Assembly (NCBI GenBank): GCA_964569245.1 | Contig: CAZMTK010000012.1 | Location: forward strand, 1 to 64,000 | From: JAAYTY01 sp964569245 | GTDB taxonomy: Bacteria; Fermentibacterota; Fermentibacteria; Fermentibacterales; Fermentibacteraceae | Direction of reading: 5' to 3' | Length of the DNA: 64,000 bases | In this document: piece by piece, positions 50,799 to 59,443 of the stretch | How positions within the stretch are numbered: the first letter of the stretch is position 1 | How the letters are laid out: each line of letters opens with the position of its first letter | Notes under the pieces: model-generated | The model's database searches: none | Told to the model about the DNA's origin: nothing | The model's input: the letters and a program-made list of their open reading frames with translations, nothing else | Position numbers and translations under genes: made by a program

Positions 50799-52046
50799 AT
50801 GGGGCGAACCTTCGCTGAGAAGATTCTGGGACGGGCGGCGGCGAGGGATGTCGCGGCGGGTGATGTCGTACACGTCGAGCCCGACCTGGTGCTCACGCGC
50901 TGCGACAGCCGCAGAGTCATCGAGGAGGCTGGGCGGATCCTGGCTGGAGCGCCTCCATCCAGGCCGGACCGCATGGCTATCGCTCTCGACGGGCGCATCC
51001 CCGCGGCGAACCGTGAAGAGGCCGCCCTGCATCGTGAGATCAGGGAGTTCGCGTCGAAGCATTCGATTCGCGGCTTCTTCGACCTGGGCTCCGGGCTCTG
51101 CCATCACGTCGTTCCGGAGAGCGGTCTCTGCTTCCCGGGAGGGCTGGTTCTCGGCACGGACGAATCGGTGGCCGTCCTGGGCGCCTTCGGTTGCCTGGCC
51201 GCCTCGGTCGATGTCCCTACCGCGGCCGGGCTGTGGGCTGGAGCAAGGTGGGAGGCGAGAGTCCCCGAATCGGTATGCATCAACCTGTACGGGGGGCTCG
51301 GCCGCCGCGTGTCGGCTAAGGATCTCGCAATGGCGCTGCTCAGGGATTCGGCCAGGGGATGGGCCGCCTCCCGTGCAGTCGAGTTCCATGGACCTGGGGT
51401 GTCGTCCCTCCGCATGTCCGAGAGGATGACGGTGGCGGGAACATGCGCGGCGACGGGTGCGGCTTCCGCCGTCTTCCCTGCCGACGGGCAGACCAGCGAG
51501 TTCTTCAGGGACAGGGGGACGAGCTGCTCGATGGCGGTTTGGAGCGATCACGACGCCGTCTTCGCGTTCCTCCTCGACTTCGACCTCGAGTCCCTCGAGC
51601 CGCTGCTGGCGGGGCCGGACGGCTCGATCCGCCCCGTAGGGGAGATGGCCGGCACGAAGCTCGACCAGGTCCTGCTGGGGACCTGCACGAACGGCAGGCT
51701 GGATGATCTGCAGGCCGCAACCTCGGTGCTCAGGGGCAGGAAGGTTGCCAGAGGCACGAGGCTCCTCGTGGCGCCTGCCTCGAGGGAGACGATGCTGGCG
51801 GCCATGAGAACCGGCTGCCTGCAGGACCTCGTGGAAGCCGGCGCGACGATCCTGCCTCCGGGCAGCGAGCCCTGCCCGGAAGAGGGGCTCGGAGCGCTCG
51901 CGCCGGGCGAGACCTGCCTTTCCACCGGCAGCAGACCATGGAGGGCGGGCGGTCCGGACGGGACTCCGGCCGTCTTCGTGGCCTCTCCGGAAACCGCTGC
52001 CGCATCTGCCCTGGCAGGAGCAGTCACGGATCCGAGGGGCTTCTGA
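50799..52046 (+). CDS. Aconitase/isopropylmalate dehydratase large-subunit homolog with altered active site
   Basis: 415 aa from ATG 50799 (GGAGG 5 nt upstream), giving MGRTFAEKILGRAA as in LeuC; ATG 50787 is less likely. Fold features are clear: FFDLGSGLCHHVVPE (about residue 90), GTCTNGRLDDLQ (about 294) and LAPGETCLSTGS (about 370). However, the usual D-S-H-T loop reads GTDESV (about 120), the D-H-N-x-P segment reads LDGRIP, and the paired cysteines C-G-P-C near 355 read SEPC. So one of three [4Fe-4S] cysteines and a catalytic histidine appear lost. No small subunit gene is adjacent. Probably not a normal dehydratase. Confidence 0.75.
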   Translation: MGRTFAEKILGRAAARDVAAGDVVHVEPDLVLTRCDSRRVIEEAGRILAGAPPSRPDRMAIALDGRIPAANREEAALHREIREFASKHSIRGFFDLGSGLCHHVVPESGLCFPGGLVLGTDESVAVLGAFGCLAASVDVPTAAGLWAGARWEARVPESVCINLYGGLGRRVSAKDLAMALLRDSARGWAASRAVEFHGPGVSSLRMSERMTVAGTCAATGAASAVFPADGQTSEFFRDRGTSCSMAVWSDHDAVFAFLLDFDLESLEPLLAGPDGSIRPVGEMAGTKLDQVLLGTCTNGRLDDLQAATSVLRGRKVARGTRLLVAPASRETMLAAMRTGCLQDLVEAGATILPPGSEPCPEEGLGALAPGETCLSTGSRPWRAGGPDGTPAVFVASPETAAASALAGAVTDPRGF

Positions 52047-52122
52047 ACGATATGGGACCCGGTCCCGGCCCGCGGCAGCACTGCGGGGCGTTACGCGAGT
52101 CCTCCGGGAGGGGAGGGTCGAA

Positions 52123-52755
52123 CTGGTCTCCAGAACGGCTGTGATGCTTCTGGCTGCTGCGGCTCCCGCTGCGGCCGGGCTGGAGGCGGGAGTGGAGGTC
52201 TTCGCCTCGAGCCTCTCGCCTTTCGAGAGCGAATACGACAGCAGATTCCTTACTCCGGGAAGCTCTTGGGGCGTCGGGCTGGAGCTGGACGCCCCTGGTC
52301 CGGTGTGCTTCGACCTGATGTTCGAGCGCTTCGGCAAGGACGCCGCCGCCGCGACCGACTGGGACGGCGAGGTGTCCGCGTCTCTGGTCTCGGCCATGCC
52401 TACTGCGAGGCTTTCCGTGATGGGCGGGGTGGAGCTCCTGGCAGGGCCCCTCGTCGTCTATGCGGACGGCGAGTACTCCGGAACCGACAACTTCGGGCGC
52501 TTCGTGGAAGCCTCCGGCTCCAGCCTCGGCTTCGGCTTCGGGGCGGGATTGTCCATAGACGTCTGGGGCCCGCTGCATGCGGGCCTGGAGTACAGGCGGG
52601 CCTTCATGGACCTCAAGACGGACTGGGCGGACATAGACGGAGACCGCACCAGAATCTACCCTGCCGCGGAGACGGACCTCGGCTACTCCCAGTTCGGCGC
52701 CGTGCTGGGGGTCTCGGTGGCGGGCGGAGAGAGCTCTCTGCTCTCGCTCCTTTGA
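52123..52755 (+). CDS. Small outer-membrane beta-barrel-like protein
   Basis: 210 aa if begun at CTG 52123, which has GGGAGGG 5 nt upstream and gives a signal peptide with a basic residue (VSRTAVMLLAAAAPAAAG). GTG 52141 and ATG 52144 are the conventional alternatives. The mature part alternates short amphipathic strands with G/D/N turns (LGFGFGAGLSIDVWG, LHAGLEYRRAFMDL), typical of an 8-stranded barrel. The C-terminus (SSLLSLL) lacks the usual final aromatic residue. Function unknown. Confidence 0.6.
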   Translation: MVSRTAVMLLAAAAPAAAGLEAGVEVFASSLSPFESEYDSRFLTPGSSWGVGLELDAPGPVCFDLMFERFGKDAAAATDWDGEVSASLVSAMPTARLSVMGGVELLAGPLVVYADGEYSGTDNFGRFVEASGSSLGFGFGAGLSIDVWGPLHAGLEYRRAFMDLKTDWADIDGDRTRIYPAAETDLGYSQFGAVLGVSVAGGESSLLSLL

Positions 52756-52779
52756 CCGGGCTCCAGTGTTGGCTATAAT
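52752..52779 (+). promoter_or_regulatory. Sigma-70-type promoter for tRNA-Thr
   Basis: TTGACC at 52752-52757, a 16-bp spacer and a consensus TATAAT at 52774-52779, 18 bp before the tRNA 5' end. The -35 element overlaps the stop codon of the upstream gene. Confidence 0.85.
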
Positions 52780-52797
52780 CGCGAACCTGCTGGATGA

Positions 52798-52873
52798 GCC
52801 GGCGTAGCTCAGTCGGCAGAGCAGCGCACTCGTAATGCGCAGGTCATCGGTTCGATTCCGATCGCCGGCTCCA
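52798..52873 (+). tRNA. tRNA-Thr (anticodon CGT), CCA encoded
   Basis: 76 nt. Acceptor arms GCCGGCG and CGCCGGC pair fully, with T as discriminator and CCA at 52871-52873. D-arm GCTC/GAGC, anticodon arm GCGCA/TGCGC with loop CTCGTAA, and T-arm ATCGG/CCGAT with loop TTCGATT are all well formed. The anticodon CGT reads ACG threonine codons. Confidence 0.97.
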
Positions 52874-52896
52874 CGAGAACCGGGTGGTTTTCCGAC

Positions 52897-54240
52897 ATGC
52901 AGAATCCGATCATAAGCGGCTCCGGCATCAGGGGCGTCTTCGGCTCCTCCCTCACCGTAGAGAGCGCCCTGCGCTTCTCTTCCGCGTTCGGCGCCCTGTG
53001 CGGCGGCGGTGCCGTGGTGGTGGGGCGCGACACGCGCTCTTCCGGGCCTGCGGTCGAATCCGCCGTCGTGGCGGGGCTCTGCGCGGTGGGCTGCCATCCG
53101 GTCCTCCTCGGCGTGGCCCCCACTCCCACGATCCAGCTCGAAGTGATCCATTCCGGCGCGAGGGGCGGCATAGCCGTCACCTCCAGCCACAATCCCGGAG
53201 AGTGGAACGCCCTCAAGCTGATAGGCTCGGACGGCGTCTTCCTCAGGGCAGAGGCTCGGAACAGGCTCCTGGCCTCGCTGGAGGTCGGCAGCGTCCTCGC
53301 CGACTATCGGACGGTCGGAAGGCCTGCAGTGTCGAGCGGCGCAGTGGAGAGGCACGCCAGGCTCGCCGCCTCCCTGCCTCTGGTGCTCCCCGGGCGGCGG
53401 CTCCGTGCTGTGCTGGACACGGCCGGCGGTACGGGAGGTCTGCTGGGCCCCCCGCTCATGGAGCACCTCGGAGTCGACTGGACCGTGATCAACGACGGCA
53501 TGCGCCCTGACGGATCCTTCCCCCGGGTGGCCGAGCCCACCGCGGAGAACCTCGACGACCTCTGCCGGGCTGTCGTCGAGCGGGGCGCCGACCTGGGCTT
53601 CGCCTTCGACCCCGACGGCGACAGGCTCGCGCTGGTTGACGAGAATGGGCGCGCCGTGGGCGAGGAGTACACCGTCGCACTGGTTCTGGACTTCGTTCTC
53701 TCACGCAGGCCGGGCCCCGCGGTGGTGAACCTCTCCACCTCCATGCTGTCGCAGGAAGCCGCCGAGAGGCACGGCTGCCCCCTCTACAGGAGCCCTGTGG
53801 GCGAGGTGAGCGTGGTTGAGGAGATGGAGCGGAGAGGGGCCACGATCGGGGGCGAGGGCAACGGCGGAGTCATCGACGCTGAATGCCATCCAGGAAGGGA
53901 CAGCGCGGTAGCCATGGCATACGTGGTGTCTGCGCTGAGGCAGTCTGGCTCGACTCTCTCGGAGCTCGTGGATTCGTTTCCCCGGTTCTTCATGGTCAAG
54001 AGGCGGCTCGTTGCCGAAAGACCCTTCTCCTCGATCGCGGAGGCGCTCGCGGGGGAGTTCGGGGCGCCCGACGACGGAAGGGACGGGCTCTGGTACGCAA
54101 GACCGGGGGGATGGATGCACGTCAGGCCGTCGGGAACCGAGCCGGTCGTGAGATACATTGCAGAGAACAGGAATCCCGGGGTTCCCGGGGCTGACTTCGC
54201 CAGAGTCGAGAGGATCGTGTCGGGCAGATGTGCGGAATAG
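52897..54240 (+). CDS. glmM: Phosphohexomutase, probable phosphoglucosamine mutase
   Basis: 447 aa; ATG 52897, 23 bp after the tRNA. The phosphoserine loop TSSHNP lies near residue 94, the metal loop DPDGDRLA near 238, the sugar-binding GEGNGG near 318 and the phosphate-binding RPSGTEP near 409, in the order of the alpha-D-phosphohexomutase family. The gene overlaps glmS by 13 bp, which favours glucosamine-6-phosphate to glucosamine-1-phosphate conversion over a mannose or glucose mutase role. A weak ribosome site suggests readthrough from the tRNA promoter. Confidence 0.85.
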   Translation: MQNPIISGSGIRGVFGSSLTVESALRFSSAFGALCGGGAVVVGRDTRSSGPAVESAVVAGLCAVGCHPVLLGVAPTPTIQLEVIHSGARGGIAVTSSHNPGEWNALKLIGSDGVFLRAEARNRLLASLEVGSVLADYRTVGRPAVSSGAVERHARLAASLPLVLPGRRLRAVLDTAGGTGGLLGPPLMEHLGVDWTVINDGMRPDGSFPRVAEPTAENLDDLCRAVVERGADLGFAFDPDGDRLALVDENGRAVGEEYTVALVLDFVLSRRPGPAVVNLSTSMLSQEAAERHGCPLYRSPVGEVSVVEEMERRGATIGGEGNGGVIDAECHPGRDSAVAMAYVVSALRQSGSTLSELVDSFPRFFMVKRRLVAERPFSSIAEALAGEFGAPDDGRDGLWYARPGGWMHVRPSGTEPVVRYIAENRNPGVPGADFARVERIVSGRCAE

Positions 54241-56060
54241 TCGGATACATCGGCAGGAGGCCGGCCCTGGAGATACTGGTGTCCGGCCTGAAGAGGCTCG
54301 AATACCGAGGATACGACTCGGCCGGCTATGCCCTCCAGACGCAGGAGGGCCTCTTCGTGAGGAGATGCAGGGGGCGCGTCAGCGAGCTGGAGGCGATGGA
54401 CCCGGGTTCTTCGGCCTCCGCTACCGTCGGACTCGCCCATACCAGATGGGCCACCCACGGCGAGCCCTCAGAGCGCAACGCCCATCCCCAGCTCGACCAG
54501 TCCGGGACGATCGCCGTCGTCCACAACGGCATCATCGAGAACTACAAGGCCCTGAAGCGCGAGCTTGAGCGCATGGGCGTCGTCTTCACGTCAGACACGG
54601 ACACCGAGGTCATCGCCCAGCTCGTGGGAGTCGAGAAGGCCGCCGGCAGGAGCCTCTTCGAGGCGGTGAGAAACGCGCTGTCGAAGGTGCGGGGGACGTA
54701 CGGGATAGCGGTGCTCTCGGCGGACGAGCCGGGCACGATGATCGCGGCCCGCCACGGCAGCCCGCTGGTGGTCGGAATAGGCGACGGCGAGTACCTCGTG
54801 GCCAGCGACGTGGCCGCTGTCATCGCACACACCCGCGAAGTCATCTATCTCGACGAGGGCGAGGTGGTGAGCGTCACAAGGTCCGGTCTCGAGACGGACA
54901 ACCTCGAGAGCATACTCAGAGATCGCGTCGAAACGGTGGAGTGCAGCATCGCCGACCTCGAGAAGAACGGCTACCCGCACTTCATGCTCAAGGAGATCTT
55001 TTCCCAGCCCGAATCCCTGACCAACGCCTTCCGCGGCAGGATCGACCTGGACGAGGGCACGGCCCATCTCGGCGGCCTCGGGCTGACCCCCGTGGACATG
55101 GCCGCCATAACGAGGATCATCATCACGGCATGCGGCACATCGTGGCACGCCGCCCTGATAGGCAAGTACATCATCGAGTCCCTGTCGAGAATCCCCGTGG
55201 ACGTGGAGTACGCCTCCGAGTTCAGGTACCGCGACCCTGTCATCGATCCGGGCACTGTCATGTTCGTCATCAGCCAGAGCGGTGAGACGGCGGACACGCT
55301 GGCCGCCCTGAGGCTGGCGAAGGCAAGGGGATGCAGGGTGTTCGGAATCGTGAACGTGGTAGGCTCCACGATCGCCCGCGAGACGGATTCAGGCGTCTAC
55401 ATCCACGCCGGTCCCGAGATCGGCGTGGCTTCGACAAAGGCGTTCACATCCCAGGTCATGGTGCTCGCCCTGATCGCGATGGCCTTCGGCAGGTCGCGCG
55501 GATGTATCTCCAGGAGCCAGGGGCTGGAGCTTGCGCACGAGCTGAACGGCATACCGGAAAAGGTGACGAGGATACTCTCCGGCTCGGACAGGATCGCCGC
55601 CTTGGCGAAGGAGTTCACCTACGCGAGGCATTTCCTGTACCTGGGCAGGGGATACAACTACCCGGTGGCTCTCGAAGGCGCTCTGAAGCTCAAGGAGATA
55701 TCCTACATCCACGCGGAGGGATACCCCGCGGCTGAGATGAAGCACGGCCCGATAGCCCTCATAGACGACGAGATGCCCGTTCTTGTGATCGCGGTCAGGG
55801 ATGCGGCCTACGACAAGATCCTCTCGAACATATCCGAGGTCAGGGCCAGGAGGGGGAGGGTGATCGCCGTGGCCACCGAGGGCGACGATGAGATAACCTC
55901 CGTCTGCGAGAGCGCCCTCTGGGTTCCCTCGGCTCCCGACCAGCTCATGCCGCTTCTCACCGTGATTCCGCTCCAGCTCCTCGCATACCACATCGCCGTT
56001 GCGCGCGGGTGCGACGTTGACAAGCCTCGGAATCTCGCCAAGAGCGTCACCGTGGAGTAG
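54228..56060 (+). CDS. glmS: Glutamine-fructose-6-phosphate aminotransferase (isomerizing)
   Basis: 610 aa, standard length. It begins MCGIVGYIG so the second residue is the nucleophile cysteine of the class II amidotransferase domain (about 1-225; LAHTRWATHG, HNGIIENY). Two SIS domains follow (about 285-430 and 455-600) with CGTSWHAALIGKY, ISQSGETADTLAA and a C-terminal DKPRNLAKSVTVE, the end conserved in GlmS. It makes glucosamine-6-phosphate for peptidoglycan and lipid A, and GlmM next to it takes the following step. Confidence 0.97.
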   Translation: MCGIVGYIGRRPALEILVSGLKRLEYRGYDSAGYALQTQEGLFVRRCRGRVSELEAMDPGSSASATVGLAHTRWATHGEPSERNAHPQLDQSGTIAVVHNGIIENYKALKRELERMGVVFTSDTDTEVIAQLVGVEKAAGRSLFEAVRNALSKVRGTYGIAVLSADEPGTMIAARHGSPLVVGIGDGEYLVASDVAAVIAHTREVIYLDEGEVVSVTRSGLETDNLESILRDRVETVECSIADLEKNGYPHFMLKEIFSQPESLTNAFRGRIDLDEGTAHLGGLGLTPVDMAAITRIIITACGTSWHAALIGKYIIESLSRIPVDVEYASEFRYRDPVIDPGTVMFVISQSGETADTLAALRLAKARGCRVFGIVNVVGSTIARETDSGVYIHAGPEIGVASTKAFTSQVMVLALIAMAFGRSRGCISRSQGLELAHELNGIPEKVTRILSGSDRIAALAKEFTYARHFLYLGRGYNYPVALEGALKLKEISYIHAEGYPAAEMKHGPIALIDDEMPVLVIAVRDAAYDKILSNISEVRARRGRVIAVATEGDDEITSVCESALWVPSAPDQLMPLLTVIPLQLLAYHIAVARGCDVDKPRNLAKSVTVE

Positions 56061-56070
56061 GAGGGTTCGC

Positions 56071-56985
56071 TTGCGGAAGGCCGCCCAGCAGGCCAGGCTC
56101 TTCCTGCGGTTCTTCCTGAGGAGGCTCTACAACCGCTGGACCTGCGACAATGTCTACTTCTCGGCGGCGGCGATCGCGTTCAACTTCATGGTCACCATCC
56201 TTCCGCTGGGCCTCCTGCTGGTCACGTTCACCGGCTTCGCCTTCCGCGGAAGCGAGGAAGTAAGGTCCGCCCTGCAGGAGTGGGTCGAGGGCGCCGGCCC
56301 CCTGGTGCCCCCCGATCTGGTGTACGAGCTGGAGCAGGTGTTCTTCTCCGGGTCGGGGATCACCGGCGTGATAGGACTGCTGAGCCTCTTCTGGCTCGTC
56401 AGCCGCCTTTTCGGAACCATCCGCACCGCGCTGGACAGGATCTTCGACGTCCCGTCGGGGCGGAACCCGATTCTCGCCAAGCTCTATGACATGCTCCTCA
56501 CCGCTGGCGTCACCGTCTGCTTCCTCGCGGCGTTCTTCATGACAACGGTGTCCTCGATCGTGCGGGACTCCACCCTCGGGCGAATAGCGGCGGGATGGCC
56601 CGTCGTCGGCAGCCTCATCGGAACCGGTTCCGCGAAGCTGATCGGGTCCGTATTCGTCGTGCTGCTGCTGTTCACGCTCTTCTGGGCGGCGCCCAACAGG
56701 CGTGTCTCGATGAGACAGGCCGTCACCTCGACCCTGCTCGCGACCATGCTGTGCGGGCTGGGCACGAAGCTCTACATCTTCTCGATAAGCAGGCCCGACT
56801 GGGGAGTGGTCTATGGCTCGCTGGCCGCGATCATGGGCACCCTCCTCTGGCTGTATCTGATCTGCGTCATACTGCTGGCCTCGGCAGAGGTGACCCAGAT
56901 CATGCACGAGTGGCTGAGGATGCGGCGTTCGCTTGGGAGGGGCGTGGGGGAGATTCCCCAGTGGCACGACAAGGTCGCCGAGTAG
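56071..56985 (+). CDS. YihY/BrkB-family integral membrane protein
   Basis: 304 aa from TTG 56071, with AGGAGGG upstream, 10 bp after glmS. Six membrane segments; NVYFSAAAIAFNFMVTILP (about residues 29-47) and a late YGSLAAIMGTLLWLYLICVILLASAE (partial match to the family's G-x-x-x-x-x-x-x-W-x-Y segment) are characteristic. Function of the family is not established. Position after glmS suggests only shared transcription. Confidence 0.87.
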   Translation: MRKAAQQARLFLRFFLRRLYNRWTCDNVYFSAAAIAFNFMVTILPLGLLLVTFTGFAFRGSEEVRSALQEWVEGAGPLVPPDLVYELEQVFFSGSGITGVIGLLSLFWLVSRLFGTIRTALDRIFDVPSGRNPILAKLYDMLLTAGVTVCFLAAFFMTTVSSIVRDSTLGRIAAGWPVVGSLIGTGSAKLIGSVFVVLLLFTLFWAAPNRRVSMRQAVTSTLLATMLCGLGTKLYIFSISRPDWGVVYGSLAAIMGTLLWLYLICVILLASAEVTQIMHEWLRMRRSLGRGVGEIPQWHDKVAE

Positions 56986-57087
56986 GGTTCGGTCGGTCCG
57001 GAGGATGCCGGCCCCGTTCCTCGCCCTTCCAGTGGAGGCTCGGCCCCGCAAGCAGGGCCTCAGATCCCGGACGACGCAACCCGCCAG

Positions 57088-57468
57088 GAGAGATGTGCGC
57101 GGCGTGTCCCGCCAGGAGCACCAGGCCCTCGGCGCTGTGCAGCCTGCGGCCGGTGAAGAGCAGCGGGATCATGAGCAGCACGAGGGCGATCATGATCCAG
57201 CAGCCGCGGAGCAAGTCGCCCTGCGCGCTGACGGGCTTCAGAGCGCCTGATGCCCCCAGGACTCCCTGCACGTTGAATACGTCGGGTACCATGAGGTTGC
57301 CGACAGTGAAACAAGGCTGGCGACGAATCGCCGCCACGACGGATGTCGCCAGCTCCGGGTGGCTGGTTCCAGCGAACGCCAGCGTGAGGCCGATGAGCGC
57401 TTCGCTTGCACCGATCGTGCGAGCACCGCAGCGTTCCCGACCGGCATGCGCACTCCTTCAGGGAGCAT
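57088..57468 (-). pseudogene. Remnant of a Ca2+/Na+ antiporter (YrbG/CaxA type), frameshifted
   Basis: On the minus strand one frame reads VGNAAVLAR and, after a shift near 57420, the next reads TIGASEALIGLTLAFAGTSHPELATSV, then GNLMVPDVFNVQGVLG. In intact antiporters this is one continuous L-A-R-x-x-G-x-S-E-x-x-I-G-L-T...G-T-S-x-P-E-L-A...G-N-x-x-G-S-N-x-F-N-x-x-x-V-L-G. The second core motif is degraded and the N-terminal half is missing. The rest of 56986-57660 shows no gene. Confidence 0.75.
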
Positions 57469-57660
57469 GGCCAGCCCCAGCCGGCAGGAATGCTGTGTCC
57501 AGGACGGCTCCGGCCATGGACGACCGCAGGCCGGCCTGCATCATTTCTCGTGCGTCCTCTCCGTTCCTTCACCGTCCGCGCGATTGGGAGGCTCCTGCGG
57601 GCAGGAGCGCCCGGAAGCCCTCTCGCCGCGCTTCGCGCCTGCAATGCCGTTTCCCGCCCG

Positions 57661-58650
57661 CTAGACGCTGAAGCGTATCTCTAGAATGTCACCGTCGCGA
57701 ACCTCGTAGTCCCTTCCCTCCAGGCGCACCGCTCCCTTCTCCCTCAGTCTTGCCGTGTCGGTGCACGCCTGGTAGTCGGCGAAGGCCGTCACCTGGGCCC
57801 TTATGAAGCCTCTCGCCAGGTCCGAGTGTATCGCGCCGGCCGCGTCGAGGGCCGTGGAGCCTCTCCTGAGCGGCCATGCACGGACCTCGTCGGGCCCCAT
57901 GGTGAGGAATGAGATGAGATCCAGGGACGAGTACGCAGCCTCGATCAGCCTCGAGAGCCCCGAGGCCCGGTAGCCCATCGAGGCCAGGAATTCCTGCCTC
58001 TCGGCCTCGGGGATCTCCGAGAGCTCCAGCTCGAACGCCGCATCCACGGGGATGACCGAGGCGCCGTGCGTCCTGCAGAGTCCTTCGAGGTCGTCCTCCG
58101 GCGACACCGCGGGTGATGTCCGGTTGGATACCGCGAAAACCGGCTTGAGCGACAGGAGGGCGTAGGGCGAAAGCAGCGCCAGGTCCTCCTTCGAGAACTC
58201 CGCCCTCCTGAGGGGGATCTCCCTTCCCAGGATCTCGGCGGCATGCTCCATCACCCGGTACTCTCCCGTCCTCGCCCTGCTCTCCTTCGCGAGCCTCTCC
58301 ATCCGCTTCTCGACTACGGAGAGGTCTGCGAGCATGAGCTCGGCTTCGCACGAGGCGAAGGCCCCGGCAGGGTCGCCCTTCGCGAAGTTGTCCAGCACCA
58401 GGGCCAGCGCCGACGCATCCCTCATCTCGGAGAGCGACTTGGCGGAGAAGGCTGGCGAGGGCGTGTCCGTGAAGACCACTGTGGCATGCACCGTCTTCTT
58501 CGGTGACCAGATCGAGGCGAGGAAGTCTAGCCTCGGGTCTGGCACCTGAACCGTGAGGGGTCTGGCGGAGTCTGCGGCCCGGCTTCCTGCAAGAGCCTTG
58601 AAGAGAGTCGTCCTTCCGCATCCCGGGCTGCCGGCGAGGGCTATCCGCAA
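57661..58650 (-). CDS. YchF/Obg-type GTPase homolog with altered P-loop
   Basis: 329 aa from TTG at 58650 with GGGAG upstream on the minus strand. Overall layout is that of YchF: an N-terminal G domain, a coiled helical insert, and a C-terminal TGS-like domain (WPLRRGSTALDAAGAIHSDLARGFIRAQV, then VRDGDILEIRFSV). But the P-loop reads GSPGCGRTT (about 7-15), with arginine for the invariant lysine; the switch D-x-x-G is DTPS; and the N-x-x-E/K-x-D box is SNRTS. It is 30 residues shorter than YchF. Probably a paralog with changed or lost nucleotide binding. Confidence 0.78.
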   Translation of the reverse strand: MRIALAGSPGCGRTTLFKALAGSRAADSARPLTVQVPDPRLDFLASIWSPKKTVHATVVFTDTPSPAFSAKSLSEMRDASALALVLDNFAKGDPAGAFASCEAELMLADLSVVEKRMERLAKESRARTGEYRVMEHAAEILGREIPLRRAEFSKEDLALLSPYALLSLKPVFAVSNRTSPAVSPEDDLEGLCRTHGASVIPVDAAFELELSEIPEAERQEFLASMGYRASGLSRLIEAAYSSLDLISFLTMGPDEVRAWPLRRGSTALDAAGAIHSDLARGFIRAQVTAFADYQACTDTARLREKGAVRLEGRDYEVRDGDILEIRFSV

Positions 58651-58743
58651 GTTTCACTCCCTTTCTGATGCCCTTTTCGCAGAACCGCCGGGCGGGCATC
58701 CCGGCTCTCCGAAGATACCCGCCCGGGGGGATGCGGCGGTAGG

Positions 58744-59163
58744 CTACTCCGCGAATATCCTGACTACGTCGCCGTCGGAGCTGTCCACGTCCACCTTGAG
58801 CTCCGAGAGGGACTTCGCCAGCTCCGTCTCGTCGAGGCCGGAGAGGCTGGAGAGGTCTATGCCCCTCTCCTTCACGGTCTCGGCGGCCTCCTTGGGAACC
58901 AGCGAGCCCAGCTTGATCCCCGTTCTGATGAGGCTGAGGGGCACCCGTATGTTCACCTTGTCTCCGTCGCTGGAGTTCACCAACACCCTGAGGTAGCGCG
59001 GGTTCTTCGGGGGGGAGGGCGCATCGGGGGGGGCAGGCGGTTCGGGCGGCGAAGGCGCCTCCTCCGTGGCGGCGGAAAGCTTCTCGAGCAGCATGGAAGC
59101 CTCGTCCACGCTTATCTTGCCCTCGGCCAGCATCCCCAGGATCTTCTTCCTCGAATCGCTCAT
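58744..59163 (-). CDS. SHOCT-like/YvlB-type N-terminal domain protein
   Basis: 139 aa. Residues 1-30 (KKILGMLAEGKISVDEASMLLEKL) form the short helical pair found at the start of YvlB/LiaX-like proteins; a proline-rich linker (about 35-52) leads to a beta-rich region YLRVLVNSSDGDKVNIRVPLSL and a C-terminal VRIFAE. Similar linked domains are found downstream of DUF2089 regulators. Last gene of a three-gene minus-strand operon. Function unknown, possibly envelope-stress related. Confidence 0.75.
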   Translation of the reverse strand: MSDSRKKILGMLAEGKISVDEASMLLEKLSAATEEAPSPPEPPAPPDAPSPPKNPRYLRVLVNSSDGDKVNIRVPLSLIRTGIKLGSLVPKEAAETVKERGIDLSSLSGLDETELAKSLSELKVDVDSSDGDVVRIFAE

Positions 59164-59185
59164 CTCGACACCTCCATCTCCTGTC

Positions 59186-59443
59186 TCACACCCACGATAT
59201 CGCGAAGCTCCGGCCCTCGGACTCTCTCACGTCTACACACAGGCCGTGCAGCATCATCAGAAGCAGCAGCGCGCGAGGAGCCTGCAGCAGAGCCCGGTAC
59301 TCCCACCTGCCTGAGAGTGCGCTCCCGATGGCTCCGAGCAGCCAGGCGAGGAGCACGAACGGCGACAGCAGGAGCCACAGGAGGAACCACGGCAGGGGCA
59401 GCACCAGCCAGCCTATCCTCAGCAGCACGAACGTTGCGGGCAT
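59186..59443 (-). CDS. Small membrane protein between DUF2089 and SHOCT-like genes
   Basis: 85 aa; its ATG (59443-59441) overlaps the DUF2089 stop by one base, so the two are coupled. Two to three hydrophobic segments (about residues 5-20, 22-40 and 52-70). Family not recognised. Its conserved position between a regulator and a SHOCT-like gene implies a shared membrane-related role. Confidence 0.65.
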   Translation of the reverse strand: MPATFVLLRIGWLVLPLPWFLLWLLLSPFVLLAWLLGAIGSALSGRWEYRALLQAPRALLLLMMLHGLCVDVRESEGRSFAISWV

